A stretch of 64,000 nucleotides of DNA from Photobacterium profundum SS9 (GCF_000196255.1 NC_006370.1:3299411-3363410), one strand, 5' to 3'; positions 18,624 to 29,138 are shown, counted from the first letter of the stretch. The notes: a model not told the origin generated them from the letters alone. Translations and numbers: made by a program.

Positions 18624-18661
18624 TAAGATACGATTTCCTGTTTAATGGAAATCGTATCTTA
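18624..18661 (+). terminator. Long hairpin after leuS
   Basis: Perfect 15-bp stem TAAGATACGATTTCC / GGAAATCGTATCTTA with an 8-nt loop; the downstream tract is AT-rich but not a clean T-run. Confidence 0.7.
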
Positions 18662-18760
18662 TAATTTATCGATTGAACCAAAAATAACGATCTTTGTCTT
18701 ATTCAAGACCGTATTCACTTAATCGATTAGTTTTCACTAATTTTTCAAGGAGCTGACTGG

Positions 18761-19474
18761 GTGAAAGCTTTATTTTCTATCAAAAGTACCCTTCGTACTT
18801 TGTTTGTTGCAGTGCTTGCCCTGGCCACTGCTTCTTGTGGTTTTCATCTTCGTGGTAACTATATGTTACCTGATGATATCGCCAAACTATCGTTAACCAG
18901 TTTTGACCAATACAGTAAATTAACCCGCTTGGTTGAATCCCAATTTAAGCTACATGGCATTGAAGCTGTTCCCCCTGCAGCAACAGTACCTAACCTGCAC
19001 TTAATTGGTGAATCAACCAGTGATCGTACTTTATCGTTATACCAAAATAGCCGTAAAGCTGAATACGAACTGACCTATATTGTTCAATATCGCATTGTAG
19101 TACCAAATAAAAGTACTGAAACATACACCACAAAAGTCACGCGCAACTTCTTGGATAACCCGTTAACGGCATTGGCTAAATCTGTCGAGCGCGATGAACT
19201 TGAAGATGTCATGCGTGAACAAGCCGCACAGCAAATTATGCGTCAACTTGCTCGCTTAACCGCTATCTTCAATAAAATTGAGGAGCAAGAGCTTGAAATT
19301 GAGCTAGACGAAATGATGAAGGGTGATACCGAAACCAACGCGATTGAGCCAAGCCAAAGTACAGTGACTACAGAAAAAGTAGACGATACTAATGCCGCTA
19401 ATGCGCTATTCAATCAAAATTCATCATATAATACGGCACATAATAATACCGATATGAATACTAACGCGGAATGA
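18761..19474 (+). CDS. lptE: LPS-assembly lipoprotein LptE
   Basis: Outer-membrane lipoprotein that plugs the LptD barrel and guides lipopolysaccharide to the cell surface. A signal sequence is followed by a lipobox ending in ATASCGFHLRG. The GTG start has a good AAGGAG site. The core matches the family (YQNSRKAEYELTYIVQYRI, DNPLTALAKSVERDELEDVMREQAAQQIMRQL). At 237 residues it is about 40 longer than E. coli LptE, owing to an Asn/Thr-rich, low-complexity C-terminal tail from about residue 180. The stop overlaps the holA start (ATGA), so they are coupled. Confidence 0.92.
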   Translation: MKALFSIKSTLRTLFVAVLALATASCGFHLRGNYMLPDDIAKLSLTSFDQYSKLTRLVESQFKLHGIEAVPPAATVPNLHLIGESTSDRTLSLYQNSRKAEYELTYIVQYRIVVPNKSTETYTTKVTRNFLDNPLTALAKSVERDELEDVMREQAAQQIMRQLARLTAIFNKIEEQELEIELDEMMKGDTETNAIEPSQSTVTTEKVDDTNAANALFNQNSSYNTAHNNTDMNTNAE

Positions 19475-20502
19475 GAATTTACCCAGAACAACTGGCGCAG
19501 CAATTAAATAAAGGGCTGCGTCAGGCTTTCCTTCTTTTTGGTAATGAGCCATTAATTAAGCAAGAATGTGCCGACCAAATCAAACAGTGCGCTCAACAAG
19601 CGGGTTTTCATGAACGCCATGCTTTTACGATTGATAATCAACTAGATTGGAATGAAGTATTAAATTGCTGCCAAGCTATGAGTTTATTCTCAGCACAACA
19701 AATCATTGAATTAGAAGTGCCAGAATCAGGTCTAAACGCAAAACAGGCCAAAGCACTAATAGAAGTAACAAACCATCTTAATGATGATACTTTGTTGCTA
19801 CTACAGGGCCCTCGCTTAAATAAAAAACAAGAAAGTGCCAAATGGTTTAAAGCTTTTGACAATAACAGCTTATATATTCCTTGTAATACGCCTGATACTC
19901 GCCACTTACCTCGATTTATTCAAGCTCGTTGCCAACAGCTTAAGCTGAAACCTGATCATGAATCTGTTGTGCTGCTGGCTCAATGGCATGAAGGAAACTT
20001 ACTCGCATTAGCCCAAAGTTTGCAGAAGCTCACTCTTCTCTATCCAGATGGCGAGCTAACCGTACCTCGCTTGCAAGAGTCATTAAGCCGTCATAACCAT
20101 TACACACCGTTTCAATTACTTGATGCCGTGTTAGCTGGTCAAGCAAAGCGTAGTCAACGTGTACTAAGACAGCTGCAGGGTGAAGGGATTGAAGCAACAA
20201 TTCTACTTCGAACATTGCAACGAGAACTAACACAACTCTACAAAATGCAAGAGATGGGGATGAAAGGTACACCTCTCAATAATATTTTTGAGCAGTATCG
20301 TATCTGGCAAAGTCGACGCGAAGTGTATATCGGTGCTTTACATCGTTTGCCCTTAACAACGCTGATTCAATTACTGCAACGCTTAAGCTTATTAGAAATT
20401 CAAGTGAAGACAGATTACGACAATAATCCTTGGCCGGCACTGAGTGCTTTATGCGCTGAAATGTGTGGAATTCATACCCACACAAGGCTCTCTGACTTTT
20501 AA
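19471..20502 (+). CDS. holA: DNA polymerase III delta subunit
   Basis: Part of the clamp loader that opens the beta sliding clamp and puts it on DNA. 343 residues, the same as E. coli. Family features include the N-terminal LRQAFLLFGNEPLIKQECADQI (degenerate P-loop region) and the middle LQGPRLNKKQESAKWFKAF, followed by a helical C-terminal collar domain with LQLLQRLSLLEIQVKTDY. Its ATG overlaps the lptE stop; the lptE-holA pair is conserved next to leuS. Confidence 0.95.
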   Translation: MRIYPEQLAQQLNKGLRQAFLLFGNEPLIKQECADQIKQCAQQAGFHERHAFTIDNQLDWNEVLNCCQAMSLFSAQQIIELEVPESGLNAKQAKALIEVTNHLNDDTLLLLQGPRLNKKQESAKWFKAFDNNSLYIPCNTPDTRHLPRFIQARCQQLKLKPDHESVVLLAQWHEGNLLALAQSLQKLTLLYPDGELTVPRLQESLSRHNHYTPFQLLDAVLAGQAKRSQRVLRQLQGEGIEATILLRTLQRELTQLYKMQEMGMKGTPLNNIFEQYRIWQSRREVYIGALHRLPLTTLIQLLQRLSLLEIQVKTDYDNNPWPALSALCAEMCGIHTHTRLSDF

Positions 20503-20620
20503 AATAGTCGTATAAAATATTACGGTTCGATTGAAGCTCAATCAAATAGAAATATAATTAATTGATTTTATTAAAATTAAAGTAAATAAATTGAAAAAGC
20601 TAATAAAGCGTTTGATGAGC

Positions 20621-20651
20621 TTGTAGCTAGGCGTGCAGAGCGTGGTATACT
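20621..20651 (+). promoter_or_regulatory. Candidate promoter of the rsfS-rlmH cell-wall operon
   Basis: An extended -10 TGG-TATACT (20643-20651) with a weak -35-like TTGTAG 19 bp upstream, about 70 bp before rsfS. Confidence 0.5.
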
Positions 20652-20723
20652 GCGCCGCTAAATTGTGATTCAGATCGACTCTGGCTCCAATAATTTCAAA
20701 TTTACACTACCGAGGCGACTCAC

Positions 20724-21041
20724 TTGCAAACTCAAGAATTACACGATCTTATCGTTGACAAAGTTGACGATCTAAAAGCACAAGACATCGTAACTATCGA
20801 TGTACGTGGTAAATCAAGCATCACCGATTTCATGGTTGTATGTACTGGTACATCTAACCGTCACGTTGCATCTATTGCAGATCACGTAGACAAAGAAACC
20901 AAACTGATCGACTACCCTCCATTTGGTATTAGCGGTGCAGAAGAAGGCCGTTGGGTTATCGTTGATATGGGTAACGTTATGCTTCATATCATGCAAGAAG
21001 AAGCTCGTGGTGTATATCAGCTGGAGAAGCTTTGGGGCTAA
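20724..21041 (+). CDS. rsfS: Ribosomal silencing factor RsfS
   Basis: Binds uL14 on the 50S subunit and blocks joining of the 30S subunit, lowering translation in stationary phase or starvation. 105 residues, as in E. coli. The conserved core is DVRGKSSITDFMVVCTGTSNRHV and the C-terminal EGRWVIVDMGNVMLHIMQEEAR...YQLEKLW. The start is TTG, with GAGG 9 bp upstream; no ATG lies before conserved residues. It is 6 bp from rlmH, the usual arrangement. Confidence 0.95.
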   Translation: MQTQELHDLIVDKVDDLKAQDIVTIDVRGKSSITDFMVVCTGTSNRHVASIADHVDKETKLIDYPPFGISGAEEGRWVIVDMGNVMLHIMQEEARGVYQLEKLWG

Positions 21042-21047
21042 CAGATA

Positions 21048-21518
21048 ATGAAGCTTCAATTGATTGCTGTAGGCACTAAAATGCCTAAATGGGTTGAAGA
21101 AGGCTATAAAGAATATAGCCGCCGCTTCCCAAAAGATATGCCGTTAGAGCTAATTGAAATTCCTGCGGGTAAACGTGGAAAAAATGCTGACATCGCACGC
21201 ATCTTACAAAAAGAAGGTGAAGCAATGTTAGCTACGGTTGCTAAAGGTAACCGTATTGTGACGCTTGATATTCCAGGGAAACGCTGGGATACAGGACAAC
21301 TAGCTCAACAGCTGGATAGCTGGAAACTTGATGGTCGAGATGTATCGATTTTGATTGGCGGCCCAGAAGGGCTTTCTCCAGCATGTAAAGCTGCTGCTGA
21401 ACAAAGCTGGTCATTATCTCCACTGACACTTCCCCACCCTTTGGTTCGTGTTGTGATGGCTGAAAGTTTGTACCGCGCGTGGAGTGTCACCGCAAACCAT
21501 CCATACCACAGGGAATAA
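21048..21518 (+). CDS. rlmH: 23S rRNA pseudouridine-1915 N3-methyltransferase
   Basis: SPOUT-class methyltransferase that modifies pseudouridine 1915 in helix 69 of 23S rRNA on 70S ribosomes. 156 residues (E. coli 155). Visible family blocks: [34 protein letters not shown], the SAM-binding ILIGGPEGL and the knot-forming [20 protein letters not shown]. It sits between rsfS and mrdA in the conserved cluster. Confidence 0.97.
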   Translation: MKLQLIAVGTKMPKWVEEGYKEYSRRFPKDMPLELIEIPAGKRGKNADIARILQKEGEAMLATVAKGNRIVTLDIPGKRWDTGQLAQQLDSWKLDGRDVSILIGGPEGLSPACKAAAEQSWSLSPLTLPHPLVRVVMAESLYRAWSVTANHPYHRE

Positions 21519-21524
21519 GTGTCA

Positions 21525-23468
21525 ATGAGACAAAAGCGAACCCAGATCCGCGATCACCGGGCTGAGTCGGTACTCTTTTTTCGCCGTGCTCTTGTCTCAT
21601 TCGCTGGCATCATCGCACTGATAGGCGTATTGCTCACTAATCTGTACTATATTCAGATCAGTGGGCATGATGACTATCAAACACGTTCCAATGATAACCG
21701 CATAAAAATTGTACCTGTCGCACCTAATCGTGGTCTTATTTACGATCGTAACGGTGTATTACTTGCGGAAAACCAACCTGTCTATGCGCTTGAGATATCA
21801 ACCGATAAAGTTGAAAATCTCAACGATACCTTTGCACGACTCAAAACCCTTATGAGCGTAACTGACGAAGATATTGAGCGCTTCAAAAAAGAGCGTCGTC
21901 GCACGCGTCGCTTTAAATCAGTCCCTATTCTTGACCAATTAACTGAAAATCAAGTTGCCCTATTCTCGGTTAATCAACACAAATTCCCTGGTGTTGAGGT
22001 AAAAGCCTACCTGAAACGTCATTACCCTTACGGTGATGCGTTAACGCATGTCTTAGGTTATGTCGCAAAAATCAATGATCGCGATATCCAAAAGCTTGAA
22101 CGTGACGAAAAAATCAGTAATTACAAAGCCACGCGAGATATTGGTAAATTAGGCATTGAGCGTTACTACGAAGATTTACTTCACGGCACATCTGGCTATC
22201 AAGAAGTAGAAGTCAACAGTCGCGGGCGTATTATCCGCACCTTGAAATACGTACCCCCCATTCCAGGGCAAGATATCAAATTGAATATTGATATCGAACT
22301 ACAACTTTTCGTCAAAGAGCAACTAACGGTTCGTACACAAGATCCTGATACAGGCGAAGAAATCATTAAGTACAAACGGGGTTCTATTGTCGTCATGGAT
22401 CCGCGCGATTCTGCCGTCATCGCCATGGTATCAAGCCCAAGTTATGATCCTAATTTATTTGTCCATGGTATTTCGACTAAAAATTACCAAGCACTACTCA
22501 ACAATAAAGATCGTCCGTTAGTTAACCGCGTCACACTGGGTATATACCCACCAGCATCGACCGTAAAGCCATTGATTGCCGTTGCGGCACTAACAGAAGG
22601 CGTCGTAACCACACGTACGACTCGAAGTGATCCTGGCTGGTGGAAAATACCGAATACTAACAGTCGACCATTCCGTGACTGGCGACGCTGGGGACATGGC
22701 AAGGTCAACATACATAAAGCCATTGAAGAATCTGTTGATACCTTTTTCTATCAAATCGCTTATGACTTAGGTATCGATCGTTTATCTAGCTGGATGACTA
22801 AATTTGGCTACGGTGAATACACTGGCATTGATATACATGAAGAAAGTAAAGCCAACATGCCAACCAGAGAGTGGAAACAAGCGCGTTTCCGCCAACCTTG
22901 GTATCAAGGCGACACGATCCCTGTGGGTATCGGTCAAGGTTATTGGACAGCAACACCGTTACAAATAGCCAAAGCAACGACAGTTTTAGTCAATCAAGGT
23001 GTTGTACGCCCGCCGCATTTATTGAAAAGCATCATCAATGATAATACAGAGACACTCGCGGCCTTTGATGAATACGCCCCAATAACAGGCGTAACAGATC
23101 AAAACTGGGAGATAGCTAAAGATGGTATGTATCGTGTCTTATACGGTGTGCGAGGCACAGCAAGACGTGCCTTCTACGGTGCTCAATATAAAGCAGGCGG
23201 CAAATCAGGTTCTGCTCAGGTATTTGGGTTAGCAAAAGACCAGAAATACAATGCAGAAGAACTCGAAGAACATCTTCGCGATCACGCCCTATTTACGGCG
23301 TTTGCACCGTATGACAAACCTGAGATTGTGGTTGCAATGGTATTAGAAAATGCTGGCGGTGGCTCGTCAAACGGTGGCCCCCTTGCGCGTAAAATATTTG
23401 ATCATGTTTTACTCAAGCCGACTGCACCTAACAGCAAAAATAACCAGCAAACCGAGGTGGCACAATGA
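21525..23468 (+). CDS. mrdA: Penicillin-binding protein 2 (elongasome transpeptidase)
   Basis: Class B PBP that cross-links peptidoglycan during lateral wall growth with RodA. A single membrane anchor lies at about residues 25-45, followed by the pedestal domain with [15 protein letters not shown] and a C-terminal transpeptidase. The active-site triads are STVK (Ser 345), SVD at ESVDTFFYQ and KSG in [12 protein letters not shown] 21525 is preferred because AGGGA lies 10 bp upstream; GTG 21519 touches the rlmH stop and is an alternative. The stop overlaps the mrdB start. Confidence 0.96.
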   Translation: MRQKRTQIRDHRAESVLFFRRALVSFAGIIALIGVLLTNLYYIQISGHDDYQTRSNDNRIKIVPVAPNRGLIYDRNGVLLAENQPVYALEISTDKVENLNDTFARLKTLMSVTDEDIERFKKERRRTRRFKSVPILDQLTENQVALFSVNQHKFPGVEVKAYLKRHYPYGDALTHVLGYVAKINDRDIQKLERDEKISNYKATRDIGKLGIERYYEDLLHGTSGYQEVEVNSRGRIIRTLKYVPPIPGQDIKLNIDIELQLFVKEQLTVRTQDPDTGEEIIKYKRGSIVVMDPRDSAVIAMVSSPSYDPNLFVHGISTKNYQALLNNKDRPLVNRVTLGIYPPASTVKPLIAVAALTEGVVTTRTTRSDPGWWKIPNTNSRPFRDWRRWGHGKVNIHKAIEESVDTFFYQIAYDLGIDRLSSWMTKFGYGEYTGIDIHEESKANMPTREWKQARFRQPWYQGDTIPVGIGQGYWTATPLQIAKATTVLVNQGVVRPPHLLKSIINDNTETLAAFDEYAPITGVTDQNWEIAKDGMYRVLYGVRGTARRAFYGAQYKAGGKSGSAQVFGLAKDQKYNAEELEEHLRDHALFTAFAPYDKPEIVVAMVLENAGGGSSNGGPLARKIFDHVLLKPTAPNSKNNQQTEVAQ

Positions 23469-24586
23469 GTATTATGGCTACAACCGGTAATAAGCGCACT
23501 CTAAGTGATCGCTTACATCTTGATCTCCCATTGCTATTAGGCATTTTAGCCTTAATGGGGTTTGGGCTATTAGTGATGTACAGTGCCAGCGGTCAAAGCT
23601 TACCAATGATGGAGCGTCAAGCCGCTCGTATGTGTTTAGCACTGGGTGTAATGTTTATACTTGCTCAAATCGCTCCCCGTCATTATGAAACCTGGGCTCC
23701 GTATTTATTTGGCGTTGGCTTAATACTCCTACTCGGAGTACTGTTCTTTGGTGAGGCATCAAAAGGGGCTCAGCGCTGGTTAAATCTAGGTTTTATTCGC
23801 TTTCAACCCTCAGAATTAATAAAACTAGCTGTACCGTTAATGGTCGCACGCTTCATTAGTAGCAAACCATTACCACCGACGTTTACCAATGTCGTTATTG
23901 CTGTGGTAATGATTTTTGTCCCAACGATTTTGATAGCCAAGCAACCCGACCTTGGCACTTCCATTCTAATCGCCGCGTCAGGGGTTTTCGTGCTGTTTTT
24001 ATCGGGCATGAGTTGGCGTATTATTTTTGCGGCAGGCGCACTTCTCGGGGCGTTCACCCCTGTTTTGTGGTTCTTTTTAATGCGCGATTACCAACGTACG
24101 CGTGTATTAACCCTTTTTAATCCAGAATCAGATCCTCTAGGAGCCGGCTATCACATCATCCAATCAAAAATTGCGATTGGGTCTGGTGGTTTAATGGGAA
24201 AAGGATGGCTGCAAGGTACGCAGTCACAGCTAGAATTTTTACCAGAGCGCCACACCGATTTTATTTTTGCCGTTATAGCTGAAGAATGGGGATTAATCGG
24301 GGTAGCTTGTCTACTATCGATATACTTATTCATTATTGCCCGAGGGCTCATGCTTGCAAGTCGAGCTCAAACAGCCTTCGGACGCATGATGGCAGGTAGT
24401 ATTGTCTTAAGCTTCTTTGTTTATGTCTTTGTAAACATTGGCATGGTAAGCGGTATTTTACCCGTTGTAGGCGTTCCACTTCCACTGATCAGCTATGGTG
24501 GTACCTCAATGGTCACTCTGATGGCTGGTTTTGGCATTCTTATGTCTATTCATACTCATAGAAAAATGTTGTCAAAGGCGACCTAA
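23465..24586 (+). CDS. mrdB: Rod-shape peptidoglycan polymerase RodA
   Basis: SEDS-family glycosyltransferase that polymerises lipid II and pairs with PBP2 in the elongasome. 373 residues, highly hydrophobic with about ten membrane segments. SEDS signatures include the early [40 protein letters not shown] (with the catalytic Asp) and the late [15 protein letters not shown]. The start ATG overlaps the mrdA stop (ATGA); the stop is directly adjacent to rlpA. Confidence 0.97.
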   Translation: MSIMATTGNKRTLSDRLHLDLPLLLGILALMGFGLLVMYSASGQSLPMMERQAARMCLALGVMFILAQIAPRHYETWAPYLFGVGLILLLGVLFFGEASKGAQRWLNLGFIRFQPSELIKLAVPLMVARFISSKPLPPTFTNVVIAVVMIFVPTILIAKQPDLGTSILIAASGVFVLFLSGMSWRIIFAAGALLGAFTPVLWFFLMRDYQRTRVLTLFNPESDPLGAGYHIIQSKIAIGSGGLMGKGWLQGTQSQLEFLPERHTDFIFAVIAEEWGLIGVACLLSIYLFIIARGLMLASRAQTAFGRMMAGSIVLSFFVYVFVNIGMVSGILPVVGVPLPLISYGGTSMVTLMAGFGILMSIHTHRKMLSKAT

Positions 24587-25492
24587 ATGCGTTCATTATT
24601 ATTCATATTTCTCCTAATCCTTGCCGGATGTAGCTCGACGCCAGATACAAAAGAACAAACCACAACGGAACAAGAGCAAAAGACAGAGCAAGAAAAACCC
24701 AATACACCAACAGCAATAGTCGCCACACCCGAAAACAATGATCCGAATGCAGGTCGTTACCGCTTAGAAAATGATAAAGCCCCCGATCAAGCATTGATTC
24801 TAAATCATATAGAGGCCGCTCAACCTCGCTATGAATCAAAAAGCTTAGCTGGTAATAAAGATTACACCTTACGCGGTAAGCGCTACAAAATTGAAAATAT
24901 TGAAAATGGTTTTACCGAGCAGGGTAACGCTTCTTGGTACGGTGAAAAATTTCATGGTCATAAAACATCCAACGGTGAAATTTATGACATGTATTCAATG
25001 ACGGCCGCCCACAAAACCTTACCACTGCCAAGCTACGTAAAAGTAACCAATACTAATAATGGTCAATCAACGATTGTGCGTGTTAATGATCGCGGTCCAT
25101 TTCATGACGGACGAATCATTGACCTAAGCATGGCTGCAGCCTCTAAATTGGGTGTAATAAAAACAGGTACAGCGCCAGTGAAAATTGAGTTAATCAAAGT
25201 CGCTAAACCTGATTCTGCTGATGAATGGCAATCTGCTAACCCAAATTACTACTTTGTTCAATTAGCCGCTGTAACCAATGAAGAAAAAGCAAAAGCCGTC
25301 GCCACCGAGTTAGAAAAGACATTTTCAACCAGTGTCGATCTTAAAAAATCGGAATCAGCGCAAGTCTACCGCATTCGCTTAGGTCCTTACATTGATCGTG
25401 ATGAAGCCTTAAAACTAAGAGAAAAAGCGAGAGCAGGCCAATACCCACAAGCTTTTATCATTACAACGCAAAGAGAATTGGAACAAAAGTAG
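24587..25492 (+). CDS. rlpA: Septal-ring lytic transglycosylase / lipoprotein RlpA
   Basis: Lipoprotein with a lipobox LILAGC (Cys15), a charged Thr/Glu-rich linker, a double-psi beta-barrel RlpA domain at about 110-200 (GNASWYGEKFHGHKTSNGE, TNTNNGQSTIVRVNDRGPF, IDLSMAAASKLG), and a C-terminal SPOR domain from about 220 (YYFVQLAAVTNEEKAKAV) that targets denuded glycans at the septum. In Pseudomonas the protein cleaves naked glycan strands; in E. coli no activity was shown. It starts on the base after the mrdB stop. Confidence 0.94.
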   Translation: MRSLLFIFLLILAGCSSTPDTKEQTTTEQEQKTEQEKPNTPTAIVATPENNDPNAGRYRLENDKAPDQALILNHIEAAQPRYESKSLAGNKDYTLRGKRYKIENIENGFTEQGNASWYGEKFHGHKTSNGEIYDMYSMTAAHKTLPLPSYVKVTNTNNGQSTIVRVNDRGPFHDGRIIDLSMAAASKLGVIKTGTAPVKIELIKVAKPDSADEWQSANPNYYFVQLAAVTNEEKAKAVATELEKTFSTSVDLKKSESAQVYRIRLGPYIDRDEALKLREKARAGQYPQAFIITTQRELEQK

Positions 25493-25516
25493 CTTTCAGT
25501 AACCTAACCACTCCAA

Positions 25517-25537
25517 GCCCATCAAGTGTTGATGGGC
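25517..25537 (+). terminator. Weak hairpin after rlpA
   Basis: Perfect 8-bp stem GCCCATCA / TGATGGGC with a 5-nt loop but no T-run; a possible partial terminator between rlpA and dacA. Confidence 0.35.
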
Positions 25538-25643
25538 CACTATGTCAAGATTATGGAATATTAGCTTTTAGCACTGATTCATAAATTTCAATCTGATATA
25601 GTGTGGATAGTTTTTAGCACTGTCATATTAAGTTACAATAATC

Positions 25644-26819
25644 ATGAAGAAATCTGCTGCAACTTTTCAAACTATCATCGCTTCAGCGCTGATGTTAACT
25701 TCCGCTTCTGCCGCTGCTATACCTACAGTTGTCCCTGAGGCACCTCAAATTGCAGCTAAAGCCTATATTTTAATGGACTATAATTCTGGCAAAATCATTG
25801 CTGAAAATAATTCAGATGAAAAATTACACCCTGCTAGTTTAACCAAAATGCTGACCAGCTATGTTATTGGTCAAGAAATCAAGAGTGGCAATATATCGCT
25901 TGATGACAAAGTATCGGTTAGCAACAATGCTTGGGCTAAGAATTTTCCTGGCTCATCTAAAATGTTTTTAGAACCAGGTAAGTTAGTTACTGTTCAAGAA
26001 CTTAACAAAGGCATTATCATCCAATCTGGTAATGATGCTTGTACCGCGATGGCTGAACATATTGCGGGTTCAACCGGTTCTTTTGTTGAGCTAATGAATG
26101 CTTGGGCAAAACGTATCGGTATGGAAAGCAGTCACTTTGTTAATGTGCACGGTTTAGATAATGACGATCATTTTTCTACTGCACATGATATGGCAACACT
26201 TGCACAAGCTGTTATTCGTGACGTACCTGACGAATATGCTATTTATAAAGAAAAATCATTTACATATAACGGCATCACTCAATATAACCGTAATGGTCTG
26301 TTGTGGGATAAAAGCCTGAATGTCGATGGCATGAAAACAGGCCACACTGATCAAGCAGGATACAGCTTAGTTGCATCTGCCTATGAAGGGAAAATGCGTC
26401 TAATCAGTGTTGTTATGGGTACAAAGAGCGCGAATGCACGTAAAGCAGAAAGTAAAAAGTTACTTAACTATGGTTTCCGCTTCTTTGAAACAGTGACCCC
26501 ACATAAAGCGAATGAAACATTTGTCACTGAAAAAGTATGGATGGGTGACATCGACCAGGTGAATCTTGGTGTTACTGAAGATACTTTTGTTACGCTGCCG
26601 CGTGGTCAAACTAAAGATTTAAAAGCAAGCTTTGTTCTAGAAAAAGAACTAAAAGCCCCTATTGCTAAAGGCGATGTTGTTGGTAAGCTATTTTACCGCG
26701 TCGGCGATCAAGATATCGCTGAATATCCACTTGTAGCACTGAATGATGTTAATGAAGGTGGCATGTTTAGCCGCTTGATTGATTACATCATGATGCTGTT
26801 CCAAAACTGGCTAAACTAA
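25644..26819 (+). CDS. dacA: D-alanyl-D-alanine carboxypeptidase (PBP5/6)
   Basis: Periplasmic, membrane-tethered enzyme that removes the terminal D-Ala from peptidoglycan pentapeptides. The signal peptide covers residues 1-25. Active-site motifs are SLTK (Ser65), SGN (128-130) and KTG in VDGMKTGHTDQAGY. A C-terminal beta domain is followed by an amphipathic membrane anchor, GMFSRLIDYIMMLFQNWLN. 391 residues, close to E. coli PBP6 and PBP5. It probably has its own promoter in the 150-bp gap and ends in a strong terminator. Confidence 0.96.
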   Translation: MKKSAATFQTIIASALMLTSASAAAIPTVVPEAPQIAAKAYILMDYNSGKIIAENNSDEKLHPASLTKMLTSYVIGQEIKSGNISLDDKVSVSNNAWAKNFPGSSKMFLEPGKLVTVQELNKGIIIQSGNDACTAMAEHIAGSTGSFVELMNAWAKRIGMESSHFVNVHGLDNDDHFSTAHDMATLAQAVIRDVPDEYAIYKEKSFTYNGITQYNRNGLLWDKSLNVDGMKTGHTDQAGYSLVASAYEGKMRLISVVMGTKSANARKAESKKLLNYGFRFFETVTPHKANETFVTEKVWMGDIDQVNLGVTEDTFVTLPRGQTKDLKASFVLEKELKAPIAKGDVVGKLFYRVGDQDIAEYPLVALNDVNEGGMFSRLIDYIMMLFQNWLN

Positions 26820-26840
26820 TTATAAAACCGATAGATATCG

Positions 26841-26870
26841 AAAAAGGCGACCACTAAGGTCGCCTTTTTC
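26841..26870 (+). terminator. Rho-independent terminator after dacA
   Basis: Stem AAAAAGGCGACC / GGTCGCCTTTTT with a 4-nt loop and T-run. Confidence 0.93.
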
Positions 26871-27007
26871 TTTACCGCTAACCTAATCACACCTTTTCAA
26901 TACGCTTGTTTTCCAGCTACTGACACATTAATATGCAGCCTTATACCAATTAGATCATGCTGACTAATCTGGGTATTACAGTTAAACAAGAACGCTGGAG
27001 TTCAAGC

Positions 27008-27283
27008 ATGTCGCAACAAGAACAACCTAAATTGAAAGATCTGTTAGAGTTCCCTTGTACATTTGCATACAAGGTGATGGGTTACAATAAACCTGAGCTG
27101 CCAGATCTGGTTGTAGAAGTTATTCAACGTCACGCACCAGGTGATTACACACCAACCGTTAAACCAAGTGGTAAAGGCACCTATAGCGCAGTATCGGTTA
27201 CGATCACAGCCACATCTATCGAGCAGGTAGAAACGCTTTATAAAGAGCTAGGTGACATTGAAATTGTTCGTCTAGTTCTTTAA
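27008..27283 (+). CDS. ybeD: YbeD-family (DUF493/UPF0250) protein
   Basis: Small cytosolic protein, 91 residues from ATG 27008, which has GGAG 7 bp upstream. The open frame extends to 26957, but only the shorter form matches E. coli YbeD. The conserved core is [20 protein letters not shown] and [27 protein letters not shown]. It has an ACT-like regulatory fold; its role is unknown, but it is nearly always next to lipB, suggesting a link to lipoate metabolism. Confidence 0.93.
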   Translation: MSQQEQPKLKDLLEFPCTFAYKVMGYNKPELPDLVVEVIQRHAPGDYTPTVKPSGKGTYSAVSVTITATSIEQVETLYKELGDIEIVRLVL

Positions 27284-27325
27284 TCCGTCACGATTTATGA
27301 ACGATTAAACGAATACCCCTACAAA

Positions 27326-27361
27326 TTGGCAGCTGATAATTCAGCTGCCAAGCTTTATAAT
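27326..27361 (+). terminator. Hairpin in ybeD-lipB gap
   Basis: Perfect 11-bp stem TTGGCAGCTGA / TCAGCTGCCAA with a TAAT loop. The sequence after it contains TATAAT (27356-27361), which could be the lipB -10. It could be a terminator or attenuator. Confidence 0.5.
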
Positions 27362-27437
27362 ATGCTCAAAGCGCATCAAACATGGTGTGTTATGCTGAAT
27401 TCATCAGGCTTTGCCTGGCTATCATAAGGGTGATAAA

Positions 27438-28082
27438 TTGCAAAATAGTCTTATTATTCGCAACCTTGGCCGCCAAGATTATGAGCCAACCTTGCAAGCC
27501 ATGCATGAATTTACCGATCAACGTACGCCAGAAACAACGGATGAAGTGTGGCTGGTTGAACACAACCCAGTCTTTACACAAGGACAAGCAGGTAAAACAG
27601 AGCATTTATTAAATACCGGTGATATTCCCGTTATTCAAAGCGACCGTGGTGGACAAGTGACTTTTCACGGTCCGGGCCAGCTTGTTGCTTACGTACTGAT
27701 TGATCTAAGACGCAATAAATTAGGTGTGCGTGATTTGGTTACGCATATCGAGAATACAGTTATTAATACTCTGTCCCAGTTTGGGGTTGAGTCCAATGCC
27801 CGCCCAGATGCGCCCGGTGTCTATGTCGATAATAAAAAGATATGTTCACTGGGATTACGTATTAGGCGAGGTTGCTCTTTTCACGGTTTGGCACTCAATA
27901 TAAATATGGACCTAACACCATTTTTACGCATTAACCCATGCGGTTATGCTGGAATGGAAATGACTCAACTAGCCTTATTGAGTGGTCCATCAGAACTAAA
28001 TAAAGTTCAGCCTGTACTTGTGGAAGAGTTAACAAAGCTGCTCGCTTACCAGAGCATTGAGTGGATAACGGAAAGCAATTAA
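27438..28082 (+). CDS. lipB: Octanoyl-ACP:protein octanoyltransferase
   Basis: Moves octanoate from acyl carrier protein to lipoyl domains, the first step of lipoate synthesis. Family motifs: [62 protein letters not shown] with the catalytic Lys, and [11 protein letters not shown] with the catalytic Cys. TTG at 27438 with AAGGG 7 bp upstream is the best start (214 residues); the frame extends to 27411 without support. Two bases separate its stop from lipA. Confidence 0.94.
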
Positions 28083-28084
28083 TA

Positions 28085-29053
28085 ATGAGCAAACCAATTA
28101 AGATCGAACAAGGTATCAAATACCGTGATGCCGACAAAATGGCGCTAATTCCTGTACGCAATGTTGCAGAAGAAGCACCTAAAGAAGTCTTACGAAAGCC
28201 AGCTTGGATGAAGATTAAACTTCCGTCTGACAGCAAACGTATTCAAGAAATCAAATCAGCACTGCGTAAGAATAAGCTTCACTCGGTTTGTGAAGAAGCA
28301 TCTTGCCCTAACCTTGCTGAGTGCTTTAACCACGGTACTGCTACCTTCATGATTTTAGGTGCGATTTGTACTCGTCGTTGCCCGTTCTGTGATGTTGCTC
28401 ATGGTCGTCCCCTACCACCAAATGCAGAAGAGCCAAGCCATTTAGCTCAAACAATCGCAGACATGAAGCTGAAATACGTTGTTATCACTTCAGTTGACCG
28501 TGATGACCTACGTGATGGTGGCGCACAACACTTTGTTGATTGTATCCGTGAAATTCGCGAGAAAAGCCCAGAAATCCATATCGAAACATTAGTGCCCGAC
28601 TTCCGCGGTCGTATGGATCGTGCGCTGGATATTCTTCAAGGTACGCCACCTAATGTGTTCAATCACAACCTTGAAACAGCACCTCGTTTGTACCGTAAAG
28701 CTCGCCCTGGCGCGAACTACCAGTGGTCACTTGATCTGCTGAAAAACTTCAAAGAGATCCATCCTGAAGTGCCGACTAAGTCTGGTGTTATGATGGGGCT
28801 TGGTGAAACAAAAGAAGAAATTATTCAAGTATTGAAAGATCTTCGCGCACATGGTGTAACAATGCTAACACTCGGTCAGTACTTAGCACCTAGTCGTCAC
28901 CATTTACCTGTTGAACGTTATGTACCACCAGCAGAGTTTGATGAACTAAAAGAGATCGCACTTGAATTAGGTTTCACACATGCTGCATGTGGTCCTTTTG
29001 TTCGCTCATCTTATCATGCTGATCTTCAGGCTCAGGGTCTTGAAATTAAGTAA
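28085..29053 (+). CDS. lipA: Lipoyl synthase
   Basis: Radical-SAM enzyme that inserts two sulfurs into protein-bound octanoyl chains. 322 residues (E. coli 321). The auxiliary cluster cysteines are [16 protein letters not shown], and the SAM cluster motif is [13 protein letters not shown]. The start ATG 28085 fits the family ([10 protein letters not shown]); the frame continues upstream into lipB without support. It forms an operon with lipB and ends at a shared terminator. Confidence 0.97.
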   Translation: MSKPIKIEQGIKYRDADKMALIPVRNVAEEAPKEVLRKPAWMKIKLPSDSKRIQEIKSALRKNKLHSVCEEASCPNLAECFNHGTATFMILGAICTRRCPFCDVAHGRPLPPNAEEPSHLAQTIADMKLKYVVITSVDRDDLRDGGAQHFVDCIREIREKSPEIHIETLVPDFRGRMDRALDILQGTPPNVFNHNLETAPRLYRKARPGANYQWSLDLLKNFKEIHPEVPTKSGVMMGLGETKEEIIQVLKDLRAHGVTMLTLGQYLAPSRHHLPVERYVPPAEFDELKEIALELGFTHAACGPFVRSSYHADLQAQGLEIK

Positions 29054-29083
29054 TATTTGCCTAGATTGATATAGCGCCTAAAA

Positions 29084-29119
29084 AAAAACCGCTTAAGCAC
29101 ATGCTAAAGCGGTTTTTTT
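29084..29119. terminator. Bidirectional terminator lipA/bamC
   Basis: AAAAACCGCTT / AAGCGGTTTTT stem with A-tract before and T-tract after, so it works on both strands for these convergent genes. Confidence 0.92.
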
Positions 29120-29138
29120 ATATCTCACTACGTTTATT

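Noticed and set aside
26941..26985. TATACCAATTAGAT...AATCTGGGTATTA as a small palindromic repeat
   Set aside because: Pairing is too imperfect and short to support a call without other genome copies.
27382..27612. Overlapping frames at the lipB start
   Set aside because: They overlap lipB in other frames and lack any family resemblance; lipB explains the region.
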